Shown here one piece after another: positions 8,993 through 16,743 of a DNA stretch of 64,000 nucleotides. Positions within the stretch are counted from its first letter, which is position 1. Each line of letters begins with the position of its first letter. The stretch spans positions 13,364-77,363 of the forward strand of contig JAEWBS010000112.1 of NCBI GenBank assembly GCA_023391005.1, written 5' to 3'. The notes under the pieces are model-generated. The model ran no database searches and was not told the origin of the DNA. It saw only the letters and a program-made list of their open reading frames with translations. The position numbers and the translations under genes are program-made. Source of the DNA: Bacillota bacterium. GTDB lineage: Bacteria; Bacillota; Clostridia; Oscillospirales; Ruminococcaceae.

Positions 8993-9392
8993 GGCCCTCC
9001 CCTTTCTTTCAATAAGCGCGCCAAAGATGGACATCGGCAACGGCGACATAGCCCTATGCAGCTTGTCCGGTGCTGCGGCAGATACCGGATCCACACGCCG
9101 TACAGCCTCCCGCGATTAGCAATCTCCCCAATATCGGGGCTGTAAAGTTCTCTTATTATAGCGCATAATTATAGGGAAGTCTATCAAAAAGACACCCGTC
9201 TGGCTTTAGCAAACTTGACCGCCTGTACCAGTCCTTTATGTGATCGACGGCAAACAAGCCCGCGAACAGCCGAATTATTGCGGGCATTTTATTGAATTGG
9301 AAATCTGCGCAAACCTATGTTATGATATTAATAATGCCCACAGACGGATCAGGCTTTGCAATGCAGACTATGGTATAGAAAAGAGAATCTTT
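8993..9392. other. Intergenic region between citC (-) and a hypothetical gene (+)
   Basis: The citC leader holds two minus-strand TATAAT hexamers (9155-9160 and 9168-9173) without clear -35 partners. The plus-strand frame runs open through much of the region, but only its internal ATG at 9393 was accepted. No other feature was seen. Confidence 0.4.
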
Positions 9393-10004
9393 ATGAGTAT
9401 TTGGCGCGAATTATTTGGCCCCGGCAGAAAAGAGCTGTGGCAGCTCTTAAGCGAGCAAACCGGCAGCGAATTTGTTGCAGGCGGCCTTCTTAAAGCGGAT
9501 AAGGTGGTGCACCGGTACCGCGGCTGGACCATCACGCTTGACACCTATACCGTTTCGACCGGCAAAACATCCACGACTTATACGCGGATCAGAGCGCCAT
9601 ATGTCGGGGTCGGCGGTTTTCGGTTCTCGATCCACCGAAGCGGCCTGTTCAGCGAACTTGGAATGTTCCTCGGCTTTCAGGACATTGAGATCGGCAGCGC
9701 GCAATTTGACAAGGCGTTTGTGGTCAAGTCAAACTGCGACGAAACAGTTAGGGCGCTTTTATCCGATACCCAACTGTTGAATCTGATAGACGCACAGCCC
9801 AGATTTGATCTGAAAATTAAGGACGATGAGGGCTGGTTTGGCGCAAATTTTCCCGAGGATGTCGATATGCTCTATTTTTCGGTGTCCGGCATTATCAAGG
9901 ATGTTGAACAGCTAAAGCAGCTGTTTGAAATTTTTTCTGAAATGCTCGACCGTCTTTGCACACTGGGCGTCGCCGCTGAGTACGCGCCCGAAACCGCACT
10001 GTAA
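9393..10004 (+). CDS. Conserved-looking hypothetical cytoplasmic protein
   Basis: The 203-residue soluble protein starts MSIWRELFGPGRKELW and continues through alternating beta/alpha sequence with an RYRGWTITLDTYTV segment, followed by a repeated hydrophobic beta pattern (YVGVGGFRFSIHRSG). No signal peptide, membrane helix or catalytic motif is visible, and I do not recognise the family; it superficially resembles DUF3137-type proteins. The frame is open for 51 more codons upstream, but the ATG at 9393 gives the natural N-terminus. It stands alone, followed by a strong terminator at 10105. Confidence 0.6.
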   Translation: MSIWRELFGPGRKELWQLLSEQTGSEFVAGGLLKADKVVHRYRGWTITLDTYTVSTGKTSTTYTRIRAPYVGVGGFRFSIHRSGLFSELGMFLGFQDIEIGSAQFDKAFVVKSNCDETVRALLSDTQLLNLIDAQPRFDLKIKDDEGWFGANFPEDVDMLYFSVSGIIKDVEQLKQLFEIFSEMLDRLCTLGVAAEYAPETAL

Positions 10005-10104
10005 CGGCGTGCCCTGCCCTTTTTCGCCCCGAAAACGACCGGGTAGAATAAAGCCCCCGTCTTTGTTTGGCGTCGCCTTTTTCTTGAATAGATCTGTTAT
10101 AAAA

Positions 10105-10130
10105 CAAGCCCGGGGCATGCCCCGGGCTTG
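10105..10130. terminator. GC-rich bidirectional terminator
   Basis: A 26-nt perfect palindrome (CAAGCCCGGGGCA/TGCCCCGGGCTTG), with AAACGTTTTT on the plus side and TTTTATAAC on the minus side. It separates the convergent hypothetical gene and the agrC-like gene. Confidence 0.85.
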
Positions 10131-10205
10131 AAACGTTTTTATGATAGGCACAGCACCGTACCGACGCAGCTCTTTTGGCTCCTACAGCGCCGCACTGATG
10201 CGCGC

Positions 10206-11516
10206 TTACGAAACAACCGACAGCTTCCGTCCGGTGACCGGCGCAATGTTAAACACCAGCACATCCACAGCGAAAAGGTTGTTTTTGTAATTGACCTCCA
10301 TCTCGCCGTTATATTTGGCGACCGTTTTACGAACACTTTCTAACCCGTAGCCGTGGTTGGCGGCGTCTTGATGCCGTGTTTTTATCCGCCCGCCCTCCAA
10401 AAGAATGTCACCGCTGAAAGGGTTCTTAATATGGATATAAAGCGCCTCACGGTCAAACTCCAGAGAAACGGCGATCGTGTGCCGCGTGTCCTTTGGCAGC
10501 TGTTTGACAGCGTTGATCGCGTTATCCAAAAGGTTGAACAGAATTGCGCTTAAATCAAACGGCGCGATATTCAGCTCGGGCGGCACCTTAATCTGGCAGT
10601 CCAGCGCGATACCGAAGGACTCGGCCTCCTGCGCTTTGTTGTTGATGACGCTGTCGATGGCGACATTGCCCGAGTTGACAAGGCTGCTGCTGATGGTCAG
10701 CGTTTTATAGCTTTCCTGTATGTAATCAATGACCTCCTGCCGGCTGCCCTCCTGAAGCAGGCCCTGAATCGCCGCCATATGGTTGCGCATGTCATGATAG
10801 AGAATGCGAATATTGCGCTGGGATTGAAAGATCGTCTCATATTGCTTAATGTACAGGTTGTTCTGCTGGTTGAGCAGCTCTTTGGTTCTGATCTGCTTGG
10901 CTCGGTCCTTAATGCTGTCGTAAAGATAGATGACGATAAAATTCATCAACAACAGCAGCGCAAGGCTCGCCGTAATAAAGGCGTTGCTGCTGCGCAGCCG
11001 GTCGGCGGTCAGCACAAGCGCCATAAAGATGCTGATGGCCGAGATCAGACTGATGAAAACGAGCTGAAAAAATGAGACCACGGGGTCCTCTTTCATGTCG
11101 GTGTGGCTCTTGATATTAAACGCGACGGCATACAGCAGCAGGCTGGTGATGACGATGACGACCGACGACTCAAAGATATTGGGCGCAAAGCTGAAAAGCG
11201 CCGCGACGATCGATTCGACAATAATGCTGACCGTAAAAACAACAATGGTGGCCAAAACACGGGTGCCCCATCTGGCCTTATACAACAGGGTGAGCAGCAG
11301 CGTGAGGATGATGTTGTCCGCCAAATTAATCAAAGGGTTTGCCCACAGCAGATAGGCCGCGCTGTTTATCAGAAAATATCCGGCAAAGCAGACGAACTCC
11401 AACATTCTAAAACCCTTTTCCCGCCGGAAAAACAACGATAAAAATATAAAAATGGCATAGACGCGCAGCGCATTACAACAACAATAAATAATATTGACTA
11501 AAAGACTATCCGTCAT
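10206..11516 (-). CDS. agrC: AgrC-like sensor histidine kinase (GHKL family)
   Basis: The 436-residue protein has six to seven N-terminal membrane helices (about residues 5-200), a coiled linker, the H-box LYHDMRNHMAAIQGLL and a GHKL ATPase domain with N-box LFNLLDNAINAV and G-box HGYGLESVRKTV. This is the class 10 kinase layout of AgrC-type peptide receptors. ATG at 11516 follows GAAGGG and overlaps the upstream regulator gene by 11 nt. It likely senses the AgrD-derived peptide made at 2.5-3.3 kb, although the loci are about 7 kb apart. Other GHKL kinases of bacteriocin systems look alike, so the pairing is inference. Confidence 0.8.
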   Translation of the reverse strand: MTDSLLVNIIYCCCNALRVYAIFIFLSLFFRREKGFRMLEFVCFAGYFLINSAAYLLWANPLINLADNIILTLLLTLLYKARWGTRVLATIVVFTVSIIVESIVAALFSFAPNIFESSVVIVITSLLLYAVAFNIKSHTDMKEDPVVSFFQLVFISLISAISIFMALVLTADRLRSSNAFITASLALLLLMNFIVIYLYDSIKDRAKQIRTKELLNQQNNLYIKQYETIFQSQRNIRILYHDMRNHMAAIQGLLQEGSRQEVIDYIQESYKTLTISSSLVNSGNVAIDSVINNKAQEAESFGIALDCQIKVPPELNIAPFDLSAILFNLLDNAINAVKQLPKDTRHTIAVSLEFDREALYIHIKNPFSGDILLEGGRIKTRHQDAANHGYGLESVRKTVAKYNGEMEVNYKNNLFAVDVLVFNIAPVTGRKLSVVS

Positions 11517-12231
11517 AGCGATCACCCTTCTTCTTTTTCAACAGCCAGTTTCTGATGTGTTTTCTATAAGTTTGACTGATCGGTAAAACGTCCTTGTTGA
11601 TCATGACCACCTCGGTATAATTATATTTTTCGACCATGTTATGGTTAACCAGATAGGAATTATGTATCTCAAGCAGAATGTCGGGAGAAATCTGCTTTAA
11701 AATATCATCCTTTTTGCCATAGAACGCATGCTCCCCTTTTTTGGTAACCAGACGAATCTTTTTACCCATACTTTCAAAATAGAGGATGCTGCTGACCGGT
11801 ATGCGCACCGTGCTGCGCTGTTCACTGAACTCAAAATAAGCGTGCTGTAACCGCATCAGCTTAATCGCGGTTAAAATCGCATTCTCCACCGTTTGGTAAT
11901 CCAAGGGCTTAATCAGATAATCAAGCGGGCGTATTTTAAAAAGCGACATTGCATAGCTCGTCATGCCCGACATGAAAACGATTTGCGTTTCATTGTCCTC
12001 ATAATCGTCTCTGATGTTGCGGCCTATTTCGATTCCTGTCATCGTAGCCAGCTCAATATCGAGAAAGAGTAGATCGAATTTATCCGTCTGCAGACAGTAG
12101 CATAGCGATTCACCTGTATAAAATACACTGATGTCAAAATCGAGATTGTTGTTTCTGCCCGCACGGAGAACAAGATCTTCTAACTGCGCACAAAGGACTC
12201 GATCATCATCACAAATTGCAACGCGTATCAT
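11506..12231 (-). CDS. agrA: AgrA-like LytTR response regulator
   Basis: The 241-residue protein has an N-terminal receiver domain (MIRVAICDDDRVL acidic pocket, FDLLFLDIEL phosphoacceptor Asp, LIKPLDY lysine) and a C-terminal LytTR DNA-binding domain (about residues 138-235; ILYFESMGKKIRLVT, EIHNSYLVNHNMV, LPISQTYRKHI). AgrA/ComE-type regulators bind direct repeats with 21-bp phasing, and such a repeat lies upstream of agrD in this window. The gene precedes agrC with an 11-nt overlap. Its own promoter is at 12290-12318. Confidence 0.85.
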   Translation of the reverse strand: MIRVAICDDDRVLCAQLEDLVLRAGRNNNLDFDISVFYTGESLCYCLQTDKFDLLFLDIELATMTGIEIGRNIRDDYEDNETQIVFMSGMTSYAMSLFKIRPLDYLIKPLDYQTVENAILTAIKLMRLQHAYFEFSEQRSTVRIPVSSILYFESMGKKIRLVTKKGEHAFYGKKDDILKQISPDILLEIHNSYLVNHNMVEKYNYTEVVMINKDVLPISQTYRKHIRNWLLKKKKGDRYDG

Positions 12232-12289
12232 AAATCTTTACCCCACGCCTGAAGTCAAAGGAATTTATTCCAATTGCTTGTCGTCTATA

Positions 12290-12318
12290 ATTATAGAATA
12301 TCCCGCAAAATACCGCAA
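12290..12318 (-). promoter_or_regulatory. Sigma-A promoter of the agrA-agrC-like operon
   Basis: Minus strand TTGCGG (12318-12313), 17-nt spacer, TATAAT (12295-12290), about 60 nt before the regulator start. Confidence 0.65.
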
Positions 12319-12672
12319 CATAAAACGACGGTATTTAAAGAAATTACAGCAAAAAAACCATGTATCTATGCGGCCTCACGGCATTTTAGTGGTAATTATA
12401 ACAAGCTTTGGGAATAAAAAGAAAAGCGCCCCCGCAAAATATGTGGGGGCGCTCTCTTGCGCACTGGGGTTGGCACCGTTGGGCGTCTGTTCACGCGGGG
12501 ACGCCCGGCGCAGAGCGGTGAAACACGCCGTCATTAGAGGGGCCAAAAGTTTAAATATAAGTAGCATTAATAAAATACAGCATATTCCGACGATGCTTTA
12601 AGCTTACGCAAGGCACCCGGTTGGCGGTCTAAAAACCCACCGCAGAATAGCGCCTTTTGGGGATGGTCGGGA
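12319..12672. other. Intergenic region with a minus-strand terminator
   Basis: No gene could be supported. A 63-codon minus-strand frame (12567-12376) runs through the terminator stem, and its ATG has no ribosome-binding site. The region separates the ImmA-like gene from the agrA promoter. Confidence 0.5.
12410..12453 (-). terminator. Rho-independent terminator downstream of the immRA-like pair
   Basis: On the minus strand AGCGCCCCC pairs with GGGGGCGCT over an 11-nt loop, followed by TTTTCTTTTTATT. It insulates the agrA promoter from upstream transcription. Confidence 0.82.
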
Positions 12673-13113
12673 CTATTTCCAAATATCGAGGCAGACGATA
12701 TGCCCGTCCCGGTTGCGGATATAGCCGGTGGGCAGCTTTTGCTGCGCCACACTGCGCCGGGCCGAAAGCCGGCGGCGGGCCGCTTCTTTGCGCTGACTGA
12801 AATCCTCAATGCTCATAAACATCAGGCCCTGTTCAAAATAGCTTTCGAGCGTGATGACCGGCGGCTTGATCGGCTCGACGGGCAGCGGCATCACATAGCC
12901 CCCCGCAAGGCGTTCGGCAGCCGCAACCGGCTCGTTGCTGTACAGGTGATCGTGTTCAATGTGGCACAACTCGTGCTTTAAGACCTTTTGTTGAAGCTCC
13001 AAAGACAGGCAGCTATTTATGTACACCGAATAGGTGCCGTCCGCGTTTGGCAATGTGACACCCTTGACGGTTGGCGGCAGGCTAATCAGACGTACAAATA
13101 CGTCCTCTCTCAA
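12673..13113 (-). CDS. ImmA/IrrE-family metallopeptidase
   Basis: The 146-residue protein carries the zinc-protease motif KHELCHIEHDH (HExxH) about a third of the way in and a helical, basic C-terminal half. ImmA-type proteases cleave the XRE repressor encoded next to them in integrative elements and prophages, relieving repression. I place the start at TTG 13113, which overlaps the stop of the upstream HTH gene and has AGGAGGAA 6 nt upstream; longer readings enter the HTH gene. The second half has no clear domain. Confidence 0.78.
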   Translation of the reverse strand: MREDVFVRLISLPPTVKGVTLPNADGTYSVYINSCLSLELQQKVLKHELCHIEHDHLYSNEPVAAAERLAGGYVMPLPVEPIKPPVITLESYFEQGLMFMSIEDFSQRKEAARRRLSARRSVAQQKLPTGYIRNRDGHIVCLDIWK

Positions 13114-13508
13114 CGGCCTTCCTCCTCGCGGCGCAGGGCTTCTATAATGGCAACGGCGCGCAAGACATCCTCCTTGGTGGCGCCCTTGGCCAGAGAAAAC
13201 AGCATGCGGCATTCCTCGCGGTTTTTAAGCGTCTCTAAAAAGTCATTCAGCTCCGCGTCGCCATTGACATAACCGTCGGTTTTAGCGGCCGCCCTTGCCT
13301 TCACATGCTCCCCCGTCAGCAAATAATCGACCGACACATCTAAATAATCAGCGATCTTTTTCATCGTCTCAGCCTTTAGCGTATTGATACGCCCCATTTT
13401 TAAATCGGTTAAAGAACCGCGGCTCGCGCCCGAAAGCCGACACATATCGGTGATGGTAACGCCTTTCTCCTGACACAGTAGCTCAATCCTTTTGTACAAT
13501 TCTGACAT
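13110..13508 (-). CDS. XRE-family repressor (ImmR-like)
   Basis: The 132-residue protein has an N-terminal HTH (about residues 5-60: IELLCQEKGVTITDMCRLSGASRGSLTDLK..., KKIADYLDVSVDYLLTGE). Its C-terminal helical part (NDFLETLKNREECRMLFSLAKGATKEDVLRAVAIIEAL) looks like the regulatory tail of ImmR/SinR-like repressors. It is cotranscribed with the overlapping metallopeptidase, the standard ImmR-ImmA arrangement. Two ACGA-N4-TCGT dyads just upstream are probable self-operators and may also control the divergent gene at 13769. Confidence 0.85.
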   Translation of the reverse strand: MSELYKRIELLCQEKGVTITDMCRLSGASRGSLTDLKMGRINTLKAETMKKIADYLDVSVDYLLTGEHVKARAAAKTDGYVNGDAELNDFLETLKNREECRMLFSLAKGATKEDVLRAVAIIEALRREEEGR

Positions 13509-13573
13509 TTTTCAGTGCGCCCCCTTGTGCAAATGAGAAAATTACGAATTCTCTTAAAATCCCTATTGCAAAT

Positions 13574-13620
13574 TACGATATGTCGTGATATTATGAACTC
13601 AGATATTACGACATATCGTA
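13574..13620. promoter_or_regulatory. Paired operators of the ImmR-like repressor
   Basis: TACGATATGTCGT (13574-13586) and ACGACATATCGTA (13608-13620) form a 13-bp inverted repeat 34 bp apart. Each half is itself a dyad, ACGA-N4-TCGT. They lie in the divergent region between the repressor gene and the ArpU-like gene. A partial third copy (TACGAC) follows at 13621. Confidence 0.72.
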
Positions 13621-13768
13621 TACGACTTTTTATGATAACTCTAATATATTACAAGATGCCGTAATTGTCAATGCCGCCGTTTGGCAGTCTGTAAATTTTT
13701 TTGATGCTATATTCAAGCATACGGAAAACATAAAACCGACCGACGTGTCCAGCAAGGAGGAACATACT

Positions 13769-14176
13769 TTGACCAACAGTGCAAAAAAAGATTTCTTGAG
13801 CCGATATGAAAACAACGAGCGTGAAATTAAGCGTCTTGAAGAGGACATGGCCTGCTGGAAATCACGGGCCGAAAGGGTCACGGCCAGTTACAGTTTGGCG
13901 CCGGGATATAGCGGCGACGGCGATAGAATACAGACGGCGGTAGAAAACATTGTTGAGGTGCAGGCCATGCTGTACGACCGGCTTATCGATGCCGCGGAAC
14001 TGCGCAGGGGCATTCAATCCGCCATAGACACCGTGGAGGACGAACGGCTGCGAACACTGCTCGAATACCGATACATAGACGGGCACAAGTGGGAAAGTAT
14101 TGCCGAAGCGCTAAACGTCGACTTTAGGCACACGCTTCGGCTGCACTGCCGCGCCTTGGACCAGATAAAAATATAG
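13769..14176 (+). CDS. ArpU/DUF1492-type phage-related protein with sigma-70 region 4-like end
   Basis: The 135-residue, highly charged, helical protein begins TNSAKKDFLSRYENNEREI and ends with LLEYRYIDGHKWESIAEALN, a compact HTH resembling sigma region 4. This is the DUF1492/ArpU layout found at the end of early regions in Gram-positive phages, where it acts as a late transcriptional regulator. The start is TTG at 13769, with AAGGAGG 8 nt upstream. Beside an ImmR/ImmA pair it points to a remnant of an integrated element. No integrase, terminase or att site was seen. Confidence 0.7.
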   Translation: MTNSAKKDFLSRYENNEREIKRLEEDMACWKSRAERVTASYSLAPGYSGDGDRIQTAVENIVEVQAMLYDRLIDAAELRRGIQSAIDTVEDERLRTLLEYRYIDGHKWESIAEALNVDFRHTLRLHCRALDQIKI

Positions 14177-14297
14177 CCGACTCCTCTATATTTATTTTCA
14201 AAATAATCTAACACTATCTGAGAATTTAAGCTTTTTAAGCATAGCGGCCCACACGCCGGTAAAACTATTGGTAATTAAACTCTAGGGAGGCGTTGGT

Positions 14298-14483
14298 ATG
14301 CAGCTAAACACGCAGGACTATCTCAAAAAAGCGTTGCTTGACACACAGGAGCGCGTACGGGATTTTATGATGTATTCTGAAAAGGCAAGGGACGAGAATA
14401 TCCAGAGCTTTTTCAGACAATATGCGGAATCCGAAGCACATCAAGCGGCGCAGATGCAACAATATATCGATCAGCTACAATAA
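14298..14483 (+). CDS. Small helical hypothetical protein (61 residues)
   Basis: The gene has a good GGGAGG ribosome-binding site before ATG 14298 and a strong terminator just after the stop, so it is probably a real monocistronic gene. The product is hydrophilic and helical with repeated Ala/Glu/Gln/Tyr (YSEKARDENIQSFFRQYAES), resembling a fragment of a CotF- or ferritin-like helix bundle. Small proteins of this kind are frequent in spore-forming clostridia. No function is assigned. Confidence 0.65.
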   Translation: MQLNTQDYLKKALLDTQERVRDFMMYSEKARDENIQSFFRQYAESEAHQAAQMQQYIDQLQ

Positions 14484-14496
14484 GTCCAAGACGCGA

Positions 14497-14537
14497 GAAA
14501 ACACCTCCGATTAATTTGGGGGTGTTTTCTTTGTGAA
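14497..14537 (+). terminator. Rho-independent terminator
   Basis: GAAAACACCTCC pairs with GGGGGTGTTTTC (one G-U pair) over a 9-nt loop, followed by TTTGTG. It ends the 61-residue protein gene. Confidence 0.8.
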
Positions 14538-14562
14538 GACGTGGGCAGACGCCAATATCTTA

Positions 14563-14577
14563 TGAAATAAAATTTCA
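14563..14577. promoter_or_regulatory. RpiR operator copy 1
   Basis: TGAAAT-AAA-ATTTCA, a perfect 15-nt dyad 7 nt upstream of the -35 of the RpiR gene. The identical 15 nt recur at 15617-15631. Confidence 0.72.
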
Positions 14578-14583
14578 AACAAA

Positions 14584-14612
14584 TTGTTATTTTTATAACT
14601 TTATGATACAAT
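14584..14612 (+). promoter_or_regulatory. Sigma-A promoter of the RpiR regulator gene
   Basis: TTGTTA (14584-14589), 17-nt spacer, TACAAT (14607-14612). The start codon is 24 nt downstream. Confidence 0.62.
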
Positions 14613-14635
14613 AGCCTCAAGAAGAGGTGAGTCGG

Positions 14636-15484
14636 TTGCTTTATGCGTCATGCTTAACAAATATCCAAGCCAAAATGCCCATGCTGACCGAAACCGAAAA
14701 AAAGGTTGCGGCCTATATATTAGAGAACCAGCGAAAAACGCTCGAATGTACGGTTTCGGAACTGGCGGAACAATCGGGTGTCAGCGATGCTACCATCATA
14801 CGCTTCTGCAAGAAGATCGGCTATGACGGGTATCAGGAATTCAAGATCAGTCTGGCGCAGGATACCCTTCTCCCCTATAAGCAGCTTTATTACGATCTTG
14901 AAAAAGGCGATTCGATCTCTGAGATTGTCGAAAAGGTTATCTCAGCCGAGATAGAGGTGCTGCAAGAAACGCAGAATACCCTCAACGACGCATTGATTCA
15001 AAAGGCGGCGGAAACGATTTTAAAAGCGAACCGGTGCATTGTGGTCGGCAGCGGCGGCAGCACGCTGATCGGGCAGGATTTTATGCACAAGCTGCTCAAG
15101 ATCGGCATCCGCTGCGCGGTTCCGACCGACGCCGATATTCAGGCGATGGAAGCGTCATTGATGCTGCCGGGCGACGTTTTGATCGGAATCTCCCATTCGG
15201 GGGCGAACAAAAATGTCATTGAATGCATGAAGATCGCCCGCGAAAACGGCGTCACGATCATCGGGCTGACCTCGTCCCATAAGGCCCCAATACAAAAGCA
15301 GAGCGACATTTTAATTGTAGCGCCCTCCAAGCGGACGGTATTCCACTCCGAGTCGGCCACCGCCCGCATCGCCCAGCTGGCCGTGCTCGATGTGCTGGTC
15401 GCTGCCATTTCTCTGGCGGATTACGAAAAGGCTTACGGCGCCATACAAAAAACACGAGCGGCAACGGCCAACCGGAAATTTTAA
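14636..15484 (+). CDS. RpiR/MurR-family transcriptional regulator with SIS sugar-phosphate sensor domain
   Basis: The 282-residue regulator has an N-terminal HTH_6 domain (about 1-75; LTETEKKVAAYILEN, VSELAEQSGVSDATIIRFCKKIGYDGYQEFK) and a C-terminal SIS domain (about 110-250; GSGGSTLIGQDFMHK, LIGISHSGANKNVIECM). Family members sense phosphosugars. TTG 14636 has GAGGTGA 5 nt upstream, so it is preferred to the GTG at 14627. Its binding site is probably TGAAATAAAATTTCA, found before itself and before the next operon. It is the presumed local controller of genes from 15684 to 22096 or beyond. Confidence 0.88.
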   Translation: MLYASCLTNIQAKMPMLTETEKKVAAYILENQRKTLECTVSELAEQSGVSDATIIRFCKKIGYDGYQEFKISLAQDTLLPYKQLYYDLEKGDSISEIVEKVISAEIEVLQETQNTLNDALIQKAAETILKANRCIVVGSGGSTLIGQDFMHKLLKIGIRCAVPTDADIQAMEASLMLPGDVLIGISHSGANKNVIECMKIARENGVTIIGLTSSHKAPIQKQSDILIVAPSKRTVFHSESATARIAQLAVLDVLVAAISLADYEKAYGAIQKTRAATANRKF

Positions 15485-15513
15485 AAAATGAAAAGTTGAT
15501 AGATTGAAGCAGA

Positions 15514-15555
15514 GTGAAAGATTATTTTTAAAATAATCTTTCACTTTCTTTTAGC
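15514..15555 (+). terminator. Terminator of the RpiR regulator gene
   Basis: A 15-bp perfect stem (GTGAAAGATTATTTT and its complement) around a single T, followed by TTTCTTTTAG. It separates the regulator from the catabolic operon. Confidence 0.75.
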
Positions 15556-15615
15556 TAAAATAGCCTTAATTAGAAAAAATATTTCAACATTGTGCTGAAA
15601 AGCATCGCCGGTGTA

Positions 15616-15643
15616 TTGAAATAAAATTTCATAGATGTATAAT
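15616..15643 (+). promoter_or_regulatory. Promoter of the dehydrogenase-aldolase-kinase-TRAP operon with RpiR operator copy 2
   Basis: TTGAAA (15616-15621), 16-nt spacer, TATAAT (15638-15643). The RpiR dyad TGAAATAAAATTTCA at 15617-15631 covers the -35, so bound regulator would block polymerase. Confidence 0.72.
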
Positions 15644-15683
15644 GAAGCCTGTAATAAATATTTAGCTTGAGGAGATGGATACC

Positions 15684-16721
15684 TTGCGAGCAGTTGTATT
15701 GAACGGGCCGAATGACTTTTCCGCACAGCAGATAGAAAAGCCTTCGATCTCAGAAAATGAACTATTAGTAGAAATGAAAAAAGCCGCTATCTGCGGGACG
15801 GATATGCGTATTTTAGAGGGCAAAAAAACCAAAGGCATTCGTTATCCCTCAGTTATCGGCCACGAGATTTGCGGCGTTATCGCCGAGGTAGGGGCCAATG
15901 TGCAGGGCTTCAGCGCGGGCGAGCGTGTTGCTATAGCAAACGTTATCCCCTGCGGGCATTGCAGCAGCTGCCTTTCGGGACGCGAGAATGCCTGCCTCAA
16001 CCGCAAGGCCCTCGCGTACGAATATGACGGCGGCTTCGCCGAATATGTGCGCGTTCCTGAAAATTGCATTCAGGCGGGCAATGTGGTCAAGCTGCCCGAC
16101 GACGTGTCGTTTACGGCGGGCGCGCTGATCGAGCCGCTCGCGTGCTGCATCCGCGGCATGAGAAACGCGGGTACCGGCTTTGACGACACCGTTTTGGTCG
16201 TGGGTGCGGGTCCCATCGGCCTGATGCATCTTCAGCTTTCTAAAATAGCGGGCGCGCGCAAGGTCATCGTCAGCGAGCCCAATGCGTTCCGCCGCGAAAA
16301 GGCGCAGCAGCTCGGCGCAGACCTCGTCGTCGACCCCACCTCGGAAAAGCTTGACGAGATTATTATGCGCGAGACCGACGGCCTTGGCGTCGATGTTATC
16401 ATTCTCGCGATCGGCGTGCCCGCCATCGTCAACTCGACGATCAAGCTTTGCAAAAAGGGCGGAACCGTCTGCCTGTTCGCCGGCTTCTCGGGCACCGGCG
16501 AGTGCACAATTGAAGCGAACGTCATCCATTACGGTGAGATCAACGTCTGCGGCTCGACGGCCTATAAGCGGGTCGATTATCTGGCCGCGGCCGAGATGGT
16601 CAAGCGCAAGAGAATCGACCTTGACGCCATCGCGACCCACAGCTTTAAGATTGAGGAATTTCAGAACGCCTATGAACTTTCTAAAAGCGGTCAGGGCCTG
16701 AAAATCGTCATTGAACCCTAA
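15684..16721 (+). CDS. Zinc-dependent medium-chain alcohol/polyol dehydrogenase
   Basis: The MDR dehydrogenase (345 residues) has catalytic-zinc ligands in AICGTDM and VIGHEICG. Its structural-zinc cysteines lie in CGHCSSCLSGRENAC, and the NAD(P) fold is marked by VVGAGPIGLM. It resembles sorbitol, threonine and galactitol-phosphate dehydrogenases and should oxidise a secondary alcohol of a polyol or sugar acid to a ketone in the cytoplasm. TTG 15684 lies 9 nt after GAGGAG; the in-frame ATG at 15675 is too close to it. It is first in the RpiR-controlled operon and probably makes the keto compound used by the kinase and aldolase. The exact substrate is unknown. Confidence 0.87.
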   Translation: MRAVVLNGPNDFSAQQIEKPSISENELLVEMKKAAICGTDMRILEGKKTKGIRYPSVIGHEICGVIAEVGANVQGFSAGERVAIANVIPCGHCSSCLSGRENACLNRKALAYEYDGGFAEYVRVPENCIQAGNVVKLPDDVSFTAGALIEPLACCIRGMRNAGTGFDDTVLVVGAGPIGLMHLQLSKIAGARKVIVSEPNAFRREKAQQLGADLVVDPTSEKLDEIIMRETDGLGVDVIILAIGVPAIVNSTIKLCKKGGTVCLFAGFSGTGECTIEANVIHYGEINVCGSTAYKRVDYLAAAEMVKRKRIDLDAIATHSFKIEEFQNAYELSKSGQGLKIVIEP

Positions 16722-16743
16722 GGAATAGAGAGGAAGATTTTTT

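Noticed and set aside
12376..12567. 63-codon minus-strand open frame
   Set aside because: It lacks a ribosome-binding site and its second half is the terminator hairpin and T-tract at 12410-12453.
12131..12601. 156-codon plus-strand frame antisense to agrA
   Set aside because: It overlaps the agrA start and promoter, has no ribosome-binding site and no protein-like conservation pattern.
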